From: Streptococcus halotolerans
Lineage (GTDB): Bacteria > Bacillota > Bacilli > Lactobacillales > Streptococcaceae
Reading direction: 5' to 3'
Assembly (NCBI RefSeq): GCF_001598035.1
Contig: NZ_CP014835.1
Coordinates: 2,021,001 to 2,085,000, forward strand
DNA length: 64,000 nucleotides
Shown: positions 8,839 to 17,446 of the stretch, piece by piece
Numbering within the stretch: position 1 is the stretch's first letter
How the letters are laid out: the number at the start of each line of letters is the position of its first letter
Made by a program: the position numbers and the translations under genes
Notes under the pieces: model-generated
Told to the model about the DNA's origin: nothing
What the model saw: the letters and a program-made list of their open reading frames with translations, nothing else
Database searches by the model: none

Positions 8839-9711
8839 ATGACATTATTGAAAAAAGTATTAGGTATAGCAGGTTTAGCCGTGGCTTCAACAGTTGTTTT
8901 GGCAGCTTGTTCAGGTGATAATTCAGCTGATGATAAAGATGTTGTTCGTGTTGGGATCATGACCAAAACGGATGCTACTGAACCTATTTGGGACCGTGTT
9001 GAAGAACTGGCTGAAAAAAAGGGGATTGAACTAAAATTCACAGAGTTCACTGATTATACACAACCCAATAAAGCTCTTAAAAATGGTGAAATTGATGTTA
9101 ATGCCTTTCAACATTATAATTTCTTGAACGACTGGAACAAGAAAAATGATGGCGATTTGGTGGCGGCAGCTGACACACTCTTGAGTCCTATTAACCTGTT
9201 CTCAGGTTTAGATGGCAAAAAAGCCAAATATAAGGATGTCAAAGACCTTCCAAAAGGGGCAACAATTTCAGTACCAAACGATCCAACCAATGAAAGTCGT
9301 GCTCTTTATGTGCTTCAATCAGCAGGGTTGATTAAATTATCTAAATCAGGTGAAGAAGTAGCGACACTTGATGATATTACATCAAATTCAAAAGATTTGA
9401 ACATCAAAGAGATCGCCGCTGATCAATCTGCTTCAACATTGACATCTGTTGATGCGGCTATTATTAACAACAACTACGCTGTTGATGCTGGTGTTGATTA
9501 CGGTACCTCAATCTTCACCGAAGAAAAAAATGATAGTTCAAAACAATGGATTAATATTATTGCTGCTCAAAAAGACTGGAAAAAATCTGATAAAGCAGAC
9601 GCTATCAAGACTTTGATTGATGTTTACCAAACGGATGAAGTTGCTAAAATCATCAAAAAAGCATCTAAAGGTACAGATATTGCTATCTGGGAAGGTGCTC
9701 CAAAAAATTAA
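8839..9711 (+). CDS. metQ: Methionine-binding lipoprotein (NlpA/MetQ family)
   Basis: Substrate-binding lipoprotein of the MetQNP importer for methionine (D- and L-, probably sulfoxides too). The signal peptide ends in the lipobox VLAAC, with Cys at ~24. The mature part follows the NlpA family: VRVGIMTKTDATEPIW, the FTDYTQPNKALKNGEIDVNAFQHY segment and the late AAIINNNYAVDAG motif. It has 290 residues, normal for the family. The start follows AAGAGGTAAGATGAC. It heads an operon with the M20 peptidase, metN and metP, although 247 bases containing a hairpin and a MITE separate it from the next gene. Confidence 0.95.
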   Translation: MTLLKKVLGIAGLAVASTVVLAACSGDNSADDKDVVRVGIMTKTDATEPIWDRVEELAEKKGIELKFTEFTDYTQPNKALKNGEIDVNAFQHYNFLNDWNKKNDGDLVAAADTLLSPINLFSGLDGKKAKYKDVKDLPKGATISVPNDPTNESRALYVLQSAGLIKLSKSGEEVATLDDITSNSKDLNIKEIAADQSASTLTSVDAAIINNNYAVDAGVDYGTSIFTEEKNDSSKQWINIIAAQKDWKKSDKADAIKTLIDVYQTDEVAKIIKKASKGTDIAIWEGAPKN

Positions 9712-9737
9712 TTCAAGTCTCCAATAATTTATTAAAG

Positions 9738-9782
9738 AACAAGTAAAATAGGCGTGTGAGAAGCACTCCTGTTTTCTTGTTA
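9738..9782 (+). terminator. Imperfect hairpin downstream of metQ
   Basis: AACAAGTAAAATAGG pairs imperfectly with CCTGTTTTCTTGTT. It may partly terminate metQ transcripts, raising binding protein over the downstream genes. Confidence 0.5.
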
Positions 9783-9785
9783 TGG

Positions 9786-9934
9786 TATAGTCTTTTGAAT
9801 TAACTTTGAGACATCATCACTTTCGACTTTCGATACTCACATCAATCCAACAACGTCTGATTTTGATTTTCGAAGAGTATCAAGTACTGTCCGCGTTTCA
9901 GTTTCTTGTCTGAACGTTAATTCATTGGATTATG
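9786..9934. mobile_element. MITE-like element with ~18-bp terminal inverted repeats (copy 1)
   Basis: The left end is TATAGTCTTTTGAATTAA and the right end TTAATTCATTGGATTATG, which is close to its reverse complement. The same ends and internal blocks (GACATC, CTTTCG, CGC-TCAGTT, TTGTCT) recur at 62484-62589, so this is a family. This copy is ~40 bases longer because it holds an internal segment bounded by ATACTC and GAGTAT that is missing from the other copy. No ORF is present. It sits inside the met operon, between metQ and the peptidase gene, and ends 25 bases before the peptidase start codon. In size and layout it resembles non-autonomous RUP elements of pneumococcus; identity with RUP is not claimed. 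Confidence 0.7.
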
Positions 9935-9958
9935 GTATTGATCATAGAGAGGAAGAAT

Positions 9959-11317
9959 ATGCCAGGGATAATTCAAACCAAAGAAAAAGCTAGCTTGACA
10001 GAACATTATCTTGGCGTTTTGGAAAAACTAATTGCAAGCAAGTCCATTTTTGCCCAAGCAGTTGGTTTGGCTGAAACGGCAGCCTACCTCAAAGAAGTCT
10101 TTGAAGATGCTGGCGCACAGGTTACTGTTGATGAGAGTTATGCTGCACCCTTTATGCTAGCCCAGTTTAAGAGTTCACGACCTGAAGCCAAACATATTAT
10201 TTTTTATAATCACTACGACACGCAGCCAGCAGATGCTGATCAGGTGTGGCAGAGTGACCCTTTCCAGCTCACCTTTCGGAATGGCTACATGTATGGTCGA
10301 GGCGTCAATGATGATAAAGGTCATATTACAGCACGCTTAACAGCAGTGATGACTTATTTGAACAAACATAAAGACTTGCCGGTGAGCATTACTTTTATGA
10401 TGGAAGGAGCAGAAGAATCTGCCTCTGTTGATTTAGAAAAGTATTTAGCAAAATATAGCAACCAGTTAAAAGGGGCAGACCTTTTGGTTTGGGAACAGGG
10501 CATTCGCAATAAAGAAAACCAGATTGAAATCTCTGGTGGCACCAAAGGAATTGTTACATTTAACGCAGAAGTGACTTCAGCTAAGGTGGATAGTCATTCT
10601 AAATTTGGAGCTATCTTTGATAGTGCAACATGGTATCTTCTCAATGCGTTGACTAGTCTTAGAGCAGAGGATGGTCGAATTTTGGTCGATGGCATCTATG
10701 ATGACATCATTCAACCAACTCAGCATGAGGTTGATTTAGTAGCGAAACATGCTCATCTCGATTTGGATTCTTTAAAGGAATTGTATGAATTAACACTTCC
10801 GACCTTAGCTAAAACACAGGCTGATCTAGAAAGACGCTTATTTTTTGAACCAGCTTTGACGATAGAAGGCTTATCATCTGGTTATCTTGGACAAGGCGTT
10901 AAGACGATTATTCCCGCACAGGCTTCAGCTAAGTTAGAAGTGCGGTTGGTACCGGGAATGGATCCTTATAAAGTTTTAGGATTGATTGAAAAACAACTTG
11001 CTAAAAATGGTTATCATCAAGTCACCTTAACCTATACTTTAGGAGAGAGAGGTTATCGAAGTGACATGACGGCGCCAGCTATTCAAAATGTCATTAGCAT
11101 TGCGGAAGGTTTTTCACCAAATGGTGTTGCTGTTTTACCAACGACATCTGGCACTGGTCCTATGTATCAAGTTTTTGAAGCTTTGCAAGTTCCTATTGCA
11201 GCCTTTGGGATTGGTAATCCTGATAGTCGGGATCATGGTAGTGATGAAAATGTCAAAATGACAGACTATGACACGCATATAAAAATGATAGAGGAGTTAA
11301 TTGCAAGTTATGACTAA
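9959..11317 (+). CDS. M20 family metallopeptidase (dipeptidase)
   Basis: Cytoplasmic zinc peptidase of the M20/ArgE/DapE family, likely cleaving dipeptides. Metal and catalytic motifs are present: [10 protein letters not shown] (metal His/Asp), [10 protein letters not shown] (bridging Asp) and MEGAEESAS (catalytic Glu), with a lid domain in the middle. It has 452 residues. The ORF is open from 9932, but ATG at 9959 follows GAGAGGAAG. Its stop lies inside the start of metN (overlap of 8 bases). Its place between metQ and metN is conserved in streptococci and suggests it releases methionine from imported peptides; that role is inference. Confidence 0.88.
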   Translation: MPGIIQTKEKASLTEHYLGVLEKLIASKSIFAQAVGLAETAAYLKEVFEDAGAQVTVDESYAAPFMLAQFKSSRPEAKHIIFYNHYDTQPADADQVWQSDPFQLTFRNGYMYGRGVNDDKGHITARLTAVMTYLNKHKDLPVSITFMMEGAEESASVDLEKYLAKYSNQLKGADLLVWEQGIRNKENQIEISGGTKGIVTFNAEVTSAKVDSHSKFGAIFDSATWYLLNALTSLRAEDGRILVDGIYDDIIQPTQHEVDLVAKHAHLDLDSLKELYELTLPTLAKTQADLERRLFFEPALTIEGLSSGYLGQGVKTIIPAQASAKLEVRLVPGMDPYKVLGLIEKQLAKNGYHQVTLTYTLGERGYRSDMTAPAIQNVISIAEGFSPNGVAVLPTTSGTGPMYQVFEALQVPIAAFGIGNPDSRDHGSDENVKMTDYDTHIKMIEELIASYD

Positions 11318-12374
11318 TGCGATTATAAATTTAGAACACATCGATATCACTTTTCATCAGAAGAAACGTACTATCGAGGCTGTTAAGGATGTTTCTGTGA
11401 CCATCAATAAGGGTGATATTTATGGTATTGTTGGCTATTCAGGTGCTGGGAAATCAACCTTGGTTAGGGTGATTAACCTGCTTCAAGTACCAACCGCAGG
11501 AAAAATTACCATCAATGACGATGTGACTTATGATAAGGGAAAAGTGCAACTATCATCGTCTGAATTGCGCCAGAAGCGTCAAAAAATCGGCATGATTTTC
11601 CAACACTTTAACTTGATGGCTCAAAAGACGGCTTCTGAAAATGTTGCTTTTGCTTTACGTCATTCCGATTTGACTAAGGAAGCTAAAGCTAAGAAGGTTT
11701 CAGATTTATTGGAGTTAGTGGGGCTCTCTGACCGCGCTGACAATTATCCGGCGCAGCTATCTGGTGGTCAAAAGCAGCGTGTTGCTATTGCGCGTGCCCT
11801 AGCAAATGACCCAGAAATTCTGATTTCCGATGAATCAACATCGGCTTTGGATCCGAAAACAACTAAGCAAATCTTGGCTCTGCTACAAGATCTTAACCGA
11901 AAATTAGGTTTGACGGTGGTGATGATCACACATGAAATGCAGATTGTTAAAGATATCTGTAATCGTGTTGCCGTTATGCAAAATGGTGTTTTGATTGAAG
12001 AGGGCTCAGTTTTAGATATTTTCTCAAATCCTAAAGAAGCATTAACGCAAGAGTTTATTAAAACAGCGACTGGTATTGACGAAGCTATGATTAAGATTGC
12101 CCAACAAGATGTTGTTGCTAATCTAGCTGCAGATTCTATTTTAGTGCAACTTAATTATGCGGGAACATCGACAGATGAACCGATTTTGAATGATATTTAC
12201 AAACGATTTCAAGTCACTGCTAATATTCTTTATGGAAATATTGAAATTCTTGACAATACACCGGTTGGTGAAATGGTGGTTATCCTTTCAGGAGCTTTGG
12301 ATAGTCTATCGGCGGCACAAGAAGCCATTGCATCAGCTGGTATTCACTTAACGATTTTGAAGAGAGGTGCCTAG
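11310..12374 (+). CDS. metN: Methionine ABC transporter ATP-binding protein
   Basis: ATPase of the MetQNP importer. Walker [10 protein letters not shown], signature LSGGQKQR, Walker [14 protein letters not shown] and switch-His MITHEMQ are all present. The C-terminal ~90 residues (after ~265) form the NIL regulatory domain that binds methionine and inhibits transport. Start: ATG at 11310 gives 354 residues and the family N-terminus [15 protein letters not shown]; a TTG at 11301 is an alternative. It overlaps the peptidase gene and ends directly at the metP start. Feedback control by methionine is known for the family. Confidence 0.95.
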   Translation: MTNAIINLEHIDITFHQKKRTIEAVKDVSVTINKGDIYGIVGYSGAGKSTLVRVINLLQVPTAGKITINDDVTYDKGKVQLSSSELRQKRQKIGMIFQHFNLMAQKTASENVAFALRHSDLTKEAKAKKVSDLLELVGLSDRADNYPAQLSGGQKQRVAIARALANDPEILISDESTSALDPKTTKQILALLQDLNRKLGLTVVMITHEMQIVKDICNRVAVMQNGVLIEEGSVLDIFSNPKEALTQEFIKTATGIDEAMIKIAQQDVVANLAADSILVQLNYAGTSTDEPILNDIYKRFQVTANILYGNIEILDNTPVGEMVVILSGALDSLSAAQEAIASAGIHLTILKRGA

Positions 12375-13067
12375 ATGTTAGAGTGGATTCAAACTTATTT
12401 ACCAAATGTTTATCATATCGGTTGGACAGGAGATAATGGTTGGTTGGCAGCCATTAATGCTACCTTATATATGACGATTGTATCGTTTATTATTGGTGGT
12501 CTTTTGGGGCTTCTTGCAGGTCTTTTTCTTGTCTTGACCGCACCTGGTGGTGTCATTGAGAATCGTCCAGTTTTTCAAGTTTTGGATAAGATTACTTCAG
12601 TCTTTCGGGCGATTCCTTTCATCATCTTGCTAGCCATTTTAGCTCCAGTGACTTTTTTCATTGTCAAAACAAATCTTGGGGCGACCGCTGCCTTGGTTCC
12701 TCTCTCAGCAGCAACTTTCCCCTTCTTTGCTCGACAAGTTCAAGTCGTTTTATCAGAATTAGATCGGGGAGTGATTGAAGCAGCACAGGCGTCAGGGGCA
12801 ACGCTTTTTGATATTATTAAAGTCTATCTTGGAGAAGGATTGCCTGACCTCATTCGTGTGTCAACAGTAACCTTGATTTCGTTAGTTGGAGAAACAGCCA
12901 TGGCGGGAGCTATTGGGGCTGGAGGGCTTGGTAACGTTGCTATTTCTTATGGTTATAATCGCTCTAACACAGACGTGACATTTATGGCTACCTTGGCAAT
13001 TCTGTTATTAATCTTTGGCATCCAATTTATCGGAGATTTTTTAACACGAAAACTTAGTCATCGGTAA
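12375..13067 (+). CDS. metP: Methionine ABC transporter permease
   Basis: Membrane subunit of the methionine importer (MetI family), 230 residues with about five membrane helices. The EAA loop appears as EAAQASGATLFDIIKVYLGE, and the glycine-rich GETAMAGAIGAGGLGNVAI stretch is typical of MetI. ATG follows the metN stop without a gap (TAG ATG). It is the last intact gene of the operon. A hairpin at 13108-13142 separates it from the nitrilase relic that follows. Confidence 0.95.
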   Translation: MLEWIQTYLPNVYHIGWTGDNGWLAAINATLYMTIVSFIIGGLLGLLAGLFLVLTAPGGVIENRPVFQVLDKITSVFRAIPFIILLAILAPVTFFIVKTNLGATAALVPLSAATFPFFARQVQVVLSELDRGVIEAAQASGATLFDIIKVYLGEGLPDLIRVSTVTLISLVGETAMAGAIGAGGLGNVAISYGYNRSNTDVTFMATLAILLLIFGIQFIGDFLTRKLSHR

Positions 13068-13107
13068 TCACTTTTGATGAGTGCAACCGGACTCACCAAG
13101 AGCTATA

Positions 13108-13142
13108 CAAAAAGAGATTTACCTGTTGGTAAGTCTCTTTTG
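13108..13142 (+). terminator. Hairpin after metP
   Basis: AAGAGATTTACC pairs with GGTAAGTCTCTT (one G-T pair) around a short loop, followed by TTGG. A modest terminator. Confidence 0.6.
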
Positions 13143-13159
13143 GTTCAGTAGGAGGTATT

Positions 13160-13670
13160 ATGGAGATTGCTGTATTACAGATGACCATCACAGAAGGTCA
13201 ATCTGATCACAACCGTCAGTAAGTTTTAGACTTATTAAATGAACGTCTGACCTTAAATCAAGTGGATTTGCTAGTATTACCAGAATTATGGGATACAGGT
13301 TATGCTGTATCAGATTTGGAGGCTTGTGCTGATACAGATGGGCGAGAAGCGCAGGTATTTTTATCAGACTTGGCTCGAAACTATCGCATCAATATCATCG
13401 GTGGTTCGATAGCTAGAGCTTGTGATGGACAATATTATGACTACTTATCGTTTTAATCGCAAAGGAAGCTTCTATGCTTGGATACCGGTTCCTAAAGGAC
13501 ATACTTCCGAAACTTTTTCCGATTTAGTATTAGAAGAGGCTAAGGTTGCTGTTGCGCCAGTTATCGGTTTTGGTGCCGCTGGAGATAGCTATGTCCGCAT
13601 TGGTCTTTTAGAAAGTACCGAATGCTTATTGGAAGCGGTAGCAAGAATAAAAAGATTAGACTTGTTTTAA
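13160..13670 (+). pseudogene. Fused relic: N-terminal half of a carbon-nitrogen hydrolase joined to the C-terminus of a class I aminotransferase
   Basis: ATG at 13160 follows a perfect AGGAGG and opens MEIAVLQMTITEGQ, as in nitrilase/omega-amidase proteins. A TAA at 13220 interrupts the frame, which then continues (LLVLPELWDTGY carries the catalytic Glu of the family; IIGGSIA follows) until a frameshift near 13430. After TYRFNRKGS, around 13465-13475, the text switches to FYAWIPVPKGHTSE, VAVAPVIGFG and YVRIGLL. That is the end of a class I aminotransferase, and the frame stops at 13670. A deletion has therefore joined two neighbouring genes. Nitrilase plus aminotransferase next to methionine uptake recalls mtnU/mtnE of the methionine salvage pathway. 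No functional product is expected. Confidence 0.8.
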
Positions 13671-13782
13671 CTAATCGAAAGTAGCTTGAATGTTTGCACA
13701 AGTTTTATGATATAATACATAGAAATGGGAGCAATTTGCTCCTGTTTTAGTCTTAAAATGTATTAAAAATTCAGGAGAACAT

Positions 13783-14991
13783 ATGAAAAAAGCATTTCAC
13801 GTTTGGGGACGTGTTAGTCTAGTCAAGCGTATTCTTATCGGTGTTATTATTGGTGGTCTTTTAGGGTTACTTGTTCCTAAAATGACCTTTATCGGATTAA
13901 TTGGACAGATGTTTGTTGGTGGGCTAAAAGCTATTGCTCCGCTCTTGGTGTTCGCTCTGGTCGCTAATGCCTTATCACAATCACGTGATGGGCAAAAGAG
14001 TAATATGAAGATTGTCATCTTTCTTTATCTGCTAGCGACATTTTCAGCAGCCTTAGTTGCCGTTTTGAGTTCTTACGTCTTCCCAGTGACCTTGAGATTG
14101 ACGGAATCAGCTGCTGCAAATGCTAATTCGCCTGAAGGGATTGCCCAAGTTTTTCAAAGTTTAATCTTGAATATTGTTGACAATCCAATCAATGCCCTGG
14201 CTCAGGCTAATTATATTGGGGTATTATCATGGGGAGTAATCTTTGGATTAGCCTTTCGTTCAGCTAGCAAAACGACAAAGGAGCTTTTAGCTACCTTAGC
14301 AGACGTTACAGCACAAATCGTCAAAGGCATTATTAATTTAGCACCGTTTGGTATCATGGGATTGGTCTTTACGACTATTTCTGAAAATGGGATCTCGGTA
14401 TTAGCTGATTATGGTATTTTGATTTTAGCACTTGTTGGGACAATGGCTTTTGTTGCCCTAGTAGTCAACCCACTATTAGGCTTCATCATGATGGGGAAAA
14501 ATCCCTACCCACTGACTTTTCAATGTCTGAAAGAGTCAGGAGTAACGGCTTTTTTCACCCGCAGTTCAGCAGCCAATATTCCTGTTAATATGCGTCTTTG
14601 CGAAAAATTAGGTTTGAATCCAGATACTTACTCTGTTTCTATCCCACTAGGAGCGACGATTAATATGTCGGGGGCAGCCATTACTATTAATGTGTTGACC
14701 TTGGCTGCAGCACGTACTTTAGGGATTGAAGTTGACTTTGCCACAGCTTTTATTTTGAGTGTTGTTGCGGCAGTCTCAGCTTGCGGCGCTTCTGGTGTTG
14801 CTGGCGGATCTTTGCTTTTAATTCCGGTTGCCTGCAGTTTGTTTGGGATTCCAAATGACACAGCTATGCAAGTGGTTGGCGTTGGGTTCATCGTTGGTGT
14901 CGTTCAAGATTCTTGTGAGACAGCTCTGAACTCAGCATCGGACGTCTTCTTTACAGCAGTGGCTGAAAAGTCATATTTTAACAATCATTAA
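13783..14991 (+). CDS. sstT: Serine/threonine:sodium symporter
   Basis: DAACS-family (dicarboxylate/amino acid:cation) transporter for Na+-coupled serine and threonine uptake. It has 402 residues with about eight helices and two re-entrant loops. The substrate- and ion-binding core reads [19 protein letters not shown] and [14 protein letters not shown], followed by [13 protein letters not shown]. The family match is strong and the length normal. The start follows CAGGAGAAC. A promoter-like TATAAT lies near 13713. A bidirectional terminator separates it from the converging brnQ gene. Confidence 0.94.
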   Translation: MKKAFHVWGRVSLVKRILIGVIIGGLLGLLVPKMTFIGLIGQMFVGGLKAIAPLLVFALVANALSQSRDGQKSNMKIVIFLYLLATFSAALVAVLSSYVFPVTLRLTESAAANANSPEGIAQVFQSLILNIVDNPINALAQANYIGVLSWGVIFGLAFRSASKTTKELLATLADVTAQIVKGIINLAPFGIMGLVFTTISENGISVLADYGILILALVGTMAFVALVVNPLLGFIMMGKNPYPLTFQCLKESGVTAFFTRSSAANIPVNMRLCEKLGLNPDTYSVSIPLGATINMSGAAITINVLTLAAARTLGIEVDFATAFILSVVAAVSACGASGVAGGSLLLIPVACSLFGIPNDTAMQVVGVGFIVGVVQDSCETALNSASDVFFTAVAEKSYFNNH

Positions 14992-14995
14992 ACAA

Positions 14996-15032
14996 AAAAG
15001 CTATCAGCAAAAAGTCTGATAGCTTTTGTTTA
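14996..15032. terminator. Bidirectional terminator between sstT and brnQ
   Basis: AAAAGCTATCAG pairs with CTGATAGCTTTT. There are T runs on the plus side and, read in reverse, a T run from the AAAAAAG on the left, so it can serve both converging genes. Confidence 0.85.
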
Positions 15033-16412
15033 TTTGTTTTTGAAATAATAATGATAAGCCAATAATCCAATAGCATAGCCCATCAGTGTAAAGGTAATCC
15101 ATCCCATGTTGTATTGCCCTAAAGGTACAGTGTGGGTAAAAAAGTGGTTGACGATATCTGGTAGCTGGAAGACTCCAGTCAATGAGCCCAGTGTGGATGA
15201 GAAATCATAGAAACCAGCTATAAAAGTAGAGGCTATTGTTGTTTGATAGACAAAGGAATGATTAGCGAAGAACTGTTTTGTGAATACTAATAAAATCAAA
15301 GCAATTGTCAAAGGGTATAAGAGATAAAGGAACGGTGTTGACCATTTGATAATTTCGGATAAACCGCCAAAATAAAAGAGCGTAGACAAGAGAGTGAAAA
15401 TGGTTACCCATGTCAGGTGAGATAATTTCGGAATCAAATGATGGAAGAACTCTGAGCAAGCTGTGATTAATCCAGAAGAAGTTGTTAGGCAGGCTAGGAA
15501 GATAACAATTGAAAGGATCGTTTGTCCTAAATTACCGAGGTAGAATGCTGCGGATTGATTGAGGATGTGGCCACCATCAACTTGGATGCCATAAAACTCA
15601 AAGATACCGCGGTGTAAGGTAAATAAGCTTTGAGAGGTGGCTCCTATGTGTCCAACAAAGACATAAACTAGCGAAAGCAGGAGGCAAGCAATTAGTCCCG
15701 ATTTCACAACATTTTGCCCAACTTGTTTTTTACCGCTAATACCATGATCTTTAATGGCATTTATAACGAGAATGGCAAAAGCGAGTGAGGCTAAGGCATC
15801 CATCGTTCCATAACCTTGAATCAGACCAGCTACAAATGGGGAGTCTTTGAAAGCATTATTGACAGTCTCTGAAGCATTGTGTGGTTCCCCCAATCCACCA
15901 ATAGGATTAATAAAGGAAACAACAATCAAAATGGCAAGAACGGCAATCAACAGAGGTGTTAGGTATTTGCCAATGTAATCTGCAATTTGACTTGGTTTAA
16001 CAGCTAAAAAGTAAGATAACCCAAAGAAAACTAAAGCATAGATAATTCTTACTAATGGACTATTACCAAAAATAGGCTCAATTCCGATAGAAAATGACGT
16101 TGCCCCTGTCCGTGGGATAGCAAAGAAAGGACCAATGGAAAGGTATAAAATAGAAGCAAAAAGCAAGGCATACCATTTAGAAACAGGTCTCGCAAGGTCT
16201 TGAGGACTCTCGTGTCCGGAAAAAGCTACAGCAGTGACGCCGAGTAAAGGAAGACCGATACCAGTAATACAGAATCCTATGATGGCTTGCCAGAAATTTT
16301 GTCCTGAATAGAGGCCTAAAAAGGCTGGAAAGGTTAGATTTCCTGCACCAAAAAATAGTGCAAAGAGCATTAACCCAACAATAAGGGTTGGATTTTTAAA
16401 TTTTTTGAACAT
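15030..16412 (-). CDS. brnQ: Branched-chain amino acid transport system carrier protein
   Basis: LIVCS-family Na+-coupled importer of leucine, isoleucine and valine, about 460 residues with twelve hydrophobic segments. The N-terminal LFFGAGNLTFPAFLG, then SIGPFFAIPRTGATSF and GYGTMDALASLAF, are characteristic of BrnQ. The ORF runs upstream to 16460, but ATG at 16412 gives the family start MFKKFKNPTLIVGL. It is monocistronic. A near-perfect sigma-A promoter with a CodY-like box in its spacer lies 57-85 bases upstream (separate entry), which fits repression when branched-chain amino acids are plentiful. Confidence 0.94.
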   Translation of the reverse strand: MFKKFKNPTLIVGLMLFALFFGAGNLTFPAFLGLYSGQNFWQAIIGFCITGIGLPLLGVTAVAFSGHESPQDLARPVSKWYALLFASILYLSIGPFFAIPRTGATSFSIGIEPIFGNSPLVRIIYALVFFGLSYFLAVKPSQIADYIGKYLTPLLIAVLAILIVVSFINPIGGLGEPHNASETVNNAFKDSPFVAGLIQGYGTMDALASLAFAILVINAIKDHGISGKKQVGQNVVKSGLIACLLLSLVYVFVGHIGATSQSLFTLHRGIFEFYGIQVDGGHILNQSAAFYLGNLGQTILSIVIFLACLTTSSGLITACSEFFHHLIPKLSHLTWVTIFTLLSTLFYFGGLSEIIKWSTPFLYLLYPLTIALILLVFTKQFFANHSFVYQTTIASTFIAGFYDFSSTLGSLTGVFQLPDIVNHFFTHTVPLGQYNMGWITFTLMGYAIGLLAYHYYFKNK

Positions 16413-16468
16413 GTAAAGATGATACTTTCTAAAAATGAGTATTGTGTTATAAAAAATCAACGTTTATT

Positions 16469-16497
16469 ATTTTAAAATTATTCTGACAGTTTGTCAA
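16469..16497 (-). promoter_or_regulatory. brnQ promoter with CodY-like box between -35 and -10
   Basis: Read on the minus strand: TTGACA (16497-16492), a 17-base spacer, TAAAAT (16474-16469). The spacer segment 16477-16491 matches the CodY consensus AATTTTCWGAAAATT at about 11 of 15 positions. A bound repressor there would block RNA polymerase. The promoter is seen directly; CodY control is inferred from box, position and target gene. Confidence 0.6.
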
Positions 16498-16703
16498 CTT
16501 GTTTCACATGGGATATTATAGTGGCAGAAAAACAACAGCAGAACGCTTAGAAATATACGATTAATGTGGCAGATTTACTAAATTTTCGTAACATGTCTCA
16601 GAAAAGCCTTGCGTCGTTACGATACTTTGTTAAGTTATGTTGTCCTAGTTTTGTTTCATTAGACGATGTAACGTTACTATCGCCTGATTTTTATTTAAAA
16701 ATA

Positions 16704-16738
16704 AAGACAAGACCAATTCGAACAGTTGGTCTTGTAAT
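16704..16738 (-). terminator. Terminator of rsmG-ktrB-ktrA
   Basis: On the minus strand ACAAGACCAACT pairs with AATTGGTCTTGT, followed by CTTTATTTTTA. The rest of the ~340-base gap between ktrA and brnQ holds only the brnQ promoter and no recognisable gene. Confidence 0.75.
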
Positions 16739-16756
16739 GCTCTGAGGTCTAAAATA

Positions 16757-17428
16757 CTATTTTAAATAGCCTAAGTAGTCAAATTTTTCAAAAGTGCGGG
16801 AATTGGTAACAGCGCTTATTTGGATATTGTCTGGCAAGGGTTCCTGAGGGTTAACATCAGTTGTCAGACTTTCCATGTTTCCTCGACGGATGCCAACCAC
16901 ATTCAATTCGTATTTGTTACGCACATCAAGTTCAATGAGGTTTTTACCAACCCATTTTTGAGGGATTTTAAATTCAATGATTGAAATATCGTCTTCAACA
17001 TGAATGATGTTAGAAATGTGACGTCTTAAAATATGGGATGCTAGTGATTTTCCAGAAGCTCTCTCGGGCATGATCACGCGATTGGCTCCAATATGGTACA
17101 AAACATCTTCAAAGATACCGCTTTTAGCTTTTGCGATGATATTGTGAACGCCTAATTTTTTACAGTGCATAACTGCAAGGACGGACGCTTCGAGACTATT
17201 ACCTGTTGCAATCACAACGGTATCACAGTGTTCGATGCCGACACTTTCCAGAAATTCGTAGTTGGTGATATCACCAACAGCGGCACGAGTAACCGTATTA
17301 GCAACGGCTTGAACGTGGTCCTCATGATAGTCGATAGCAATGACGTCTTGGTCAAAGGTACAAAGTTCTTCGGCGACGGTTTTTCCAAAAATGCCGAGAC
17401 CTAGGACACCGATAATTTTTTTAGACAC
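16757..17428 (-). CDS. ktrA: Ktr potassium uptake regulatory subunit KtrA
   Basis: Cytoplasmic gating ring subunit of a Ktr K+ channel/transporter. The N-terminal RCK domain has the Rossmann motif GVLGLGIFGKTVAEEL, acidic residue at the end of beta-2 (AIDYHEDHV) and VVIATG; a C-terminal RCK_C domain starts near residue ~135. ATP/ADP (and in some bacteria c-di-AMP) bind these domains to open or close the KtrB pore. 223 residues is the usual size. It lies 18 bases after ktrB on the same strand, so both subunits come from one transcript. Confidence 0.93.
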   Translation of the reverse strand: MSKKIIGVLGLGIFGKTVAEELCTFDQDVIAIDYHEDHVQAVANTVTRAAVGDITNYEFLESVGIEHCDTVVIATGNSLEASVLAVMHCKKLGVHNIIAKAKSGIFEDVLYHIGANRVIMPERASGKSLASHILRRHISNIIHVEDDISIIEFKIPQKWVGKNLIELDVRNKYELNVVGIRRGNMESLTTDVNPQEPLPDNIQISAVTNSRTFEKFDYLGYLK

Positions 17429-17446
17429 AATGGTCTCCTTTCTGTC

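Noticed and set aside
16413..16460. Upstream start of brnQ at 16460
   Set aside because: The added 16 residues are not part of the family, and the transcript from the promoter at 16497-16469 would leave almost no leader for that start.
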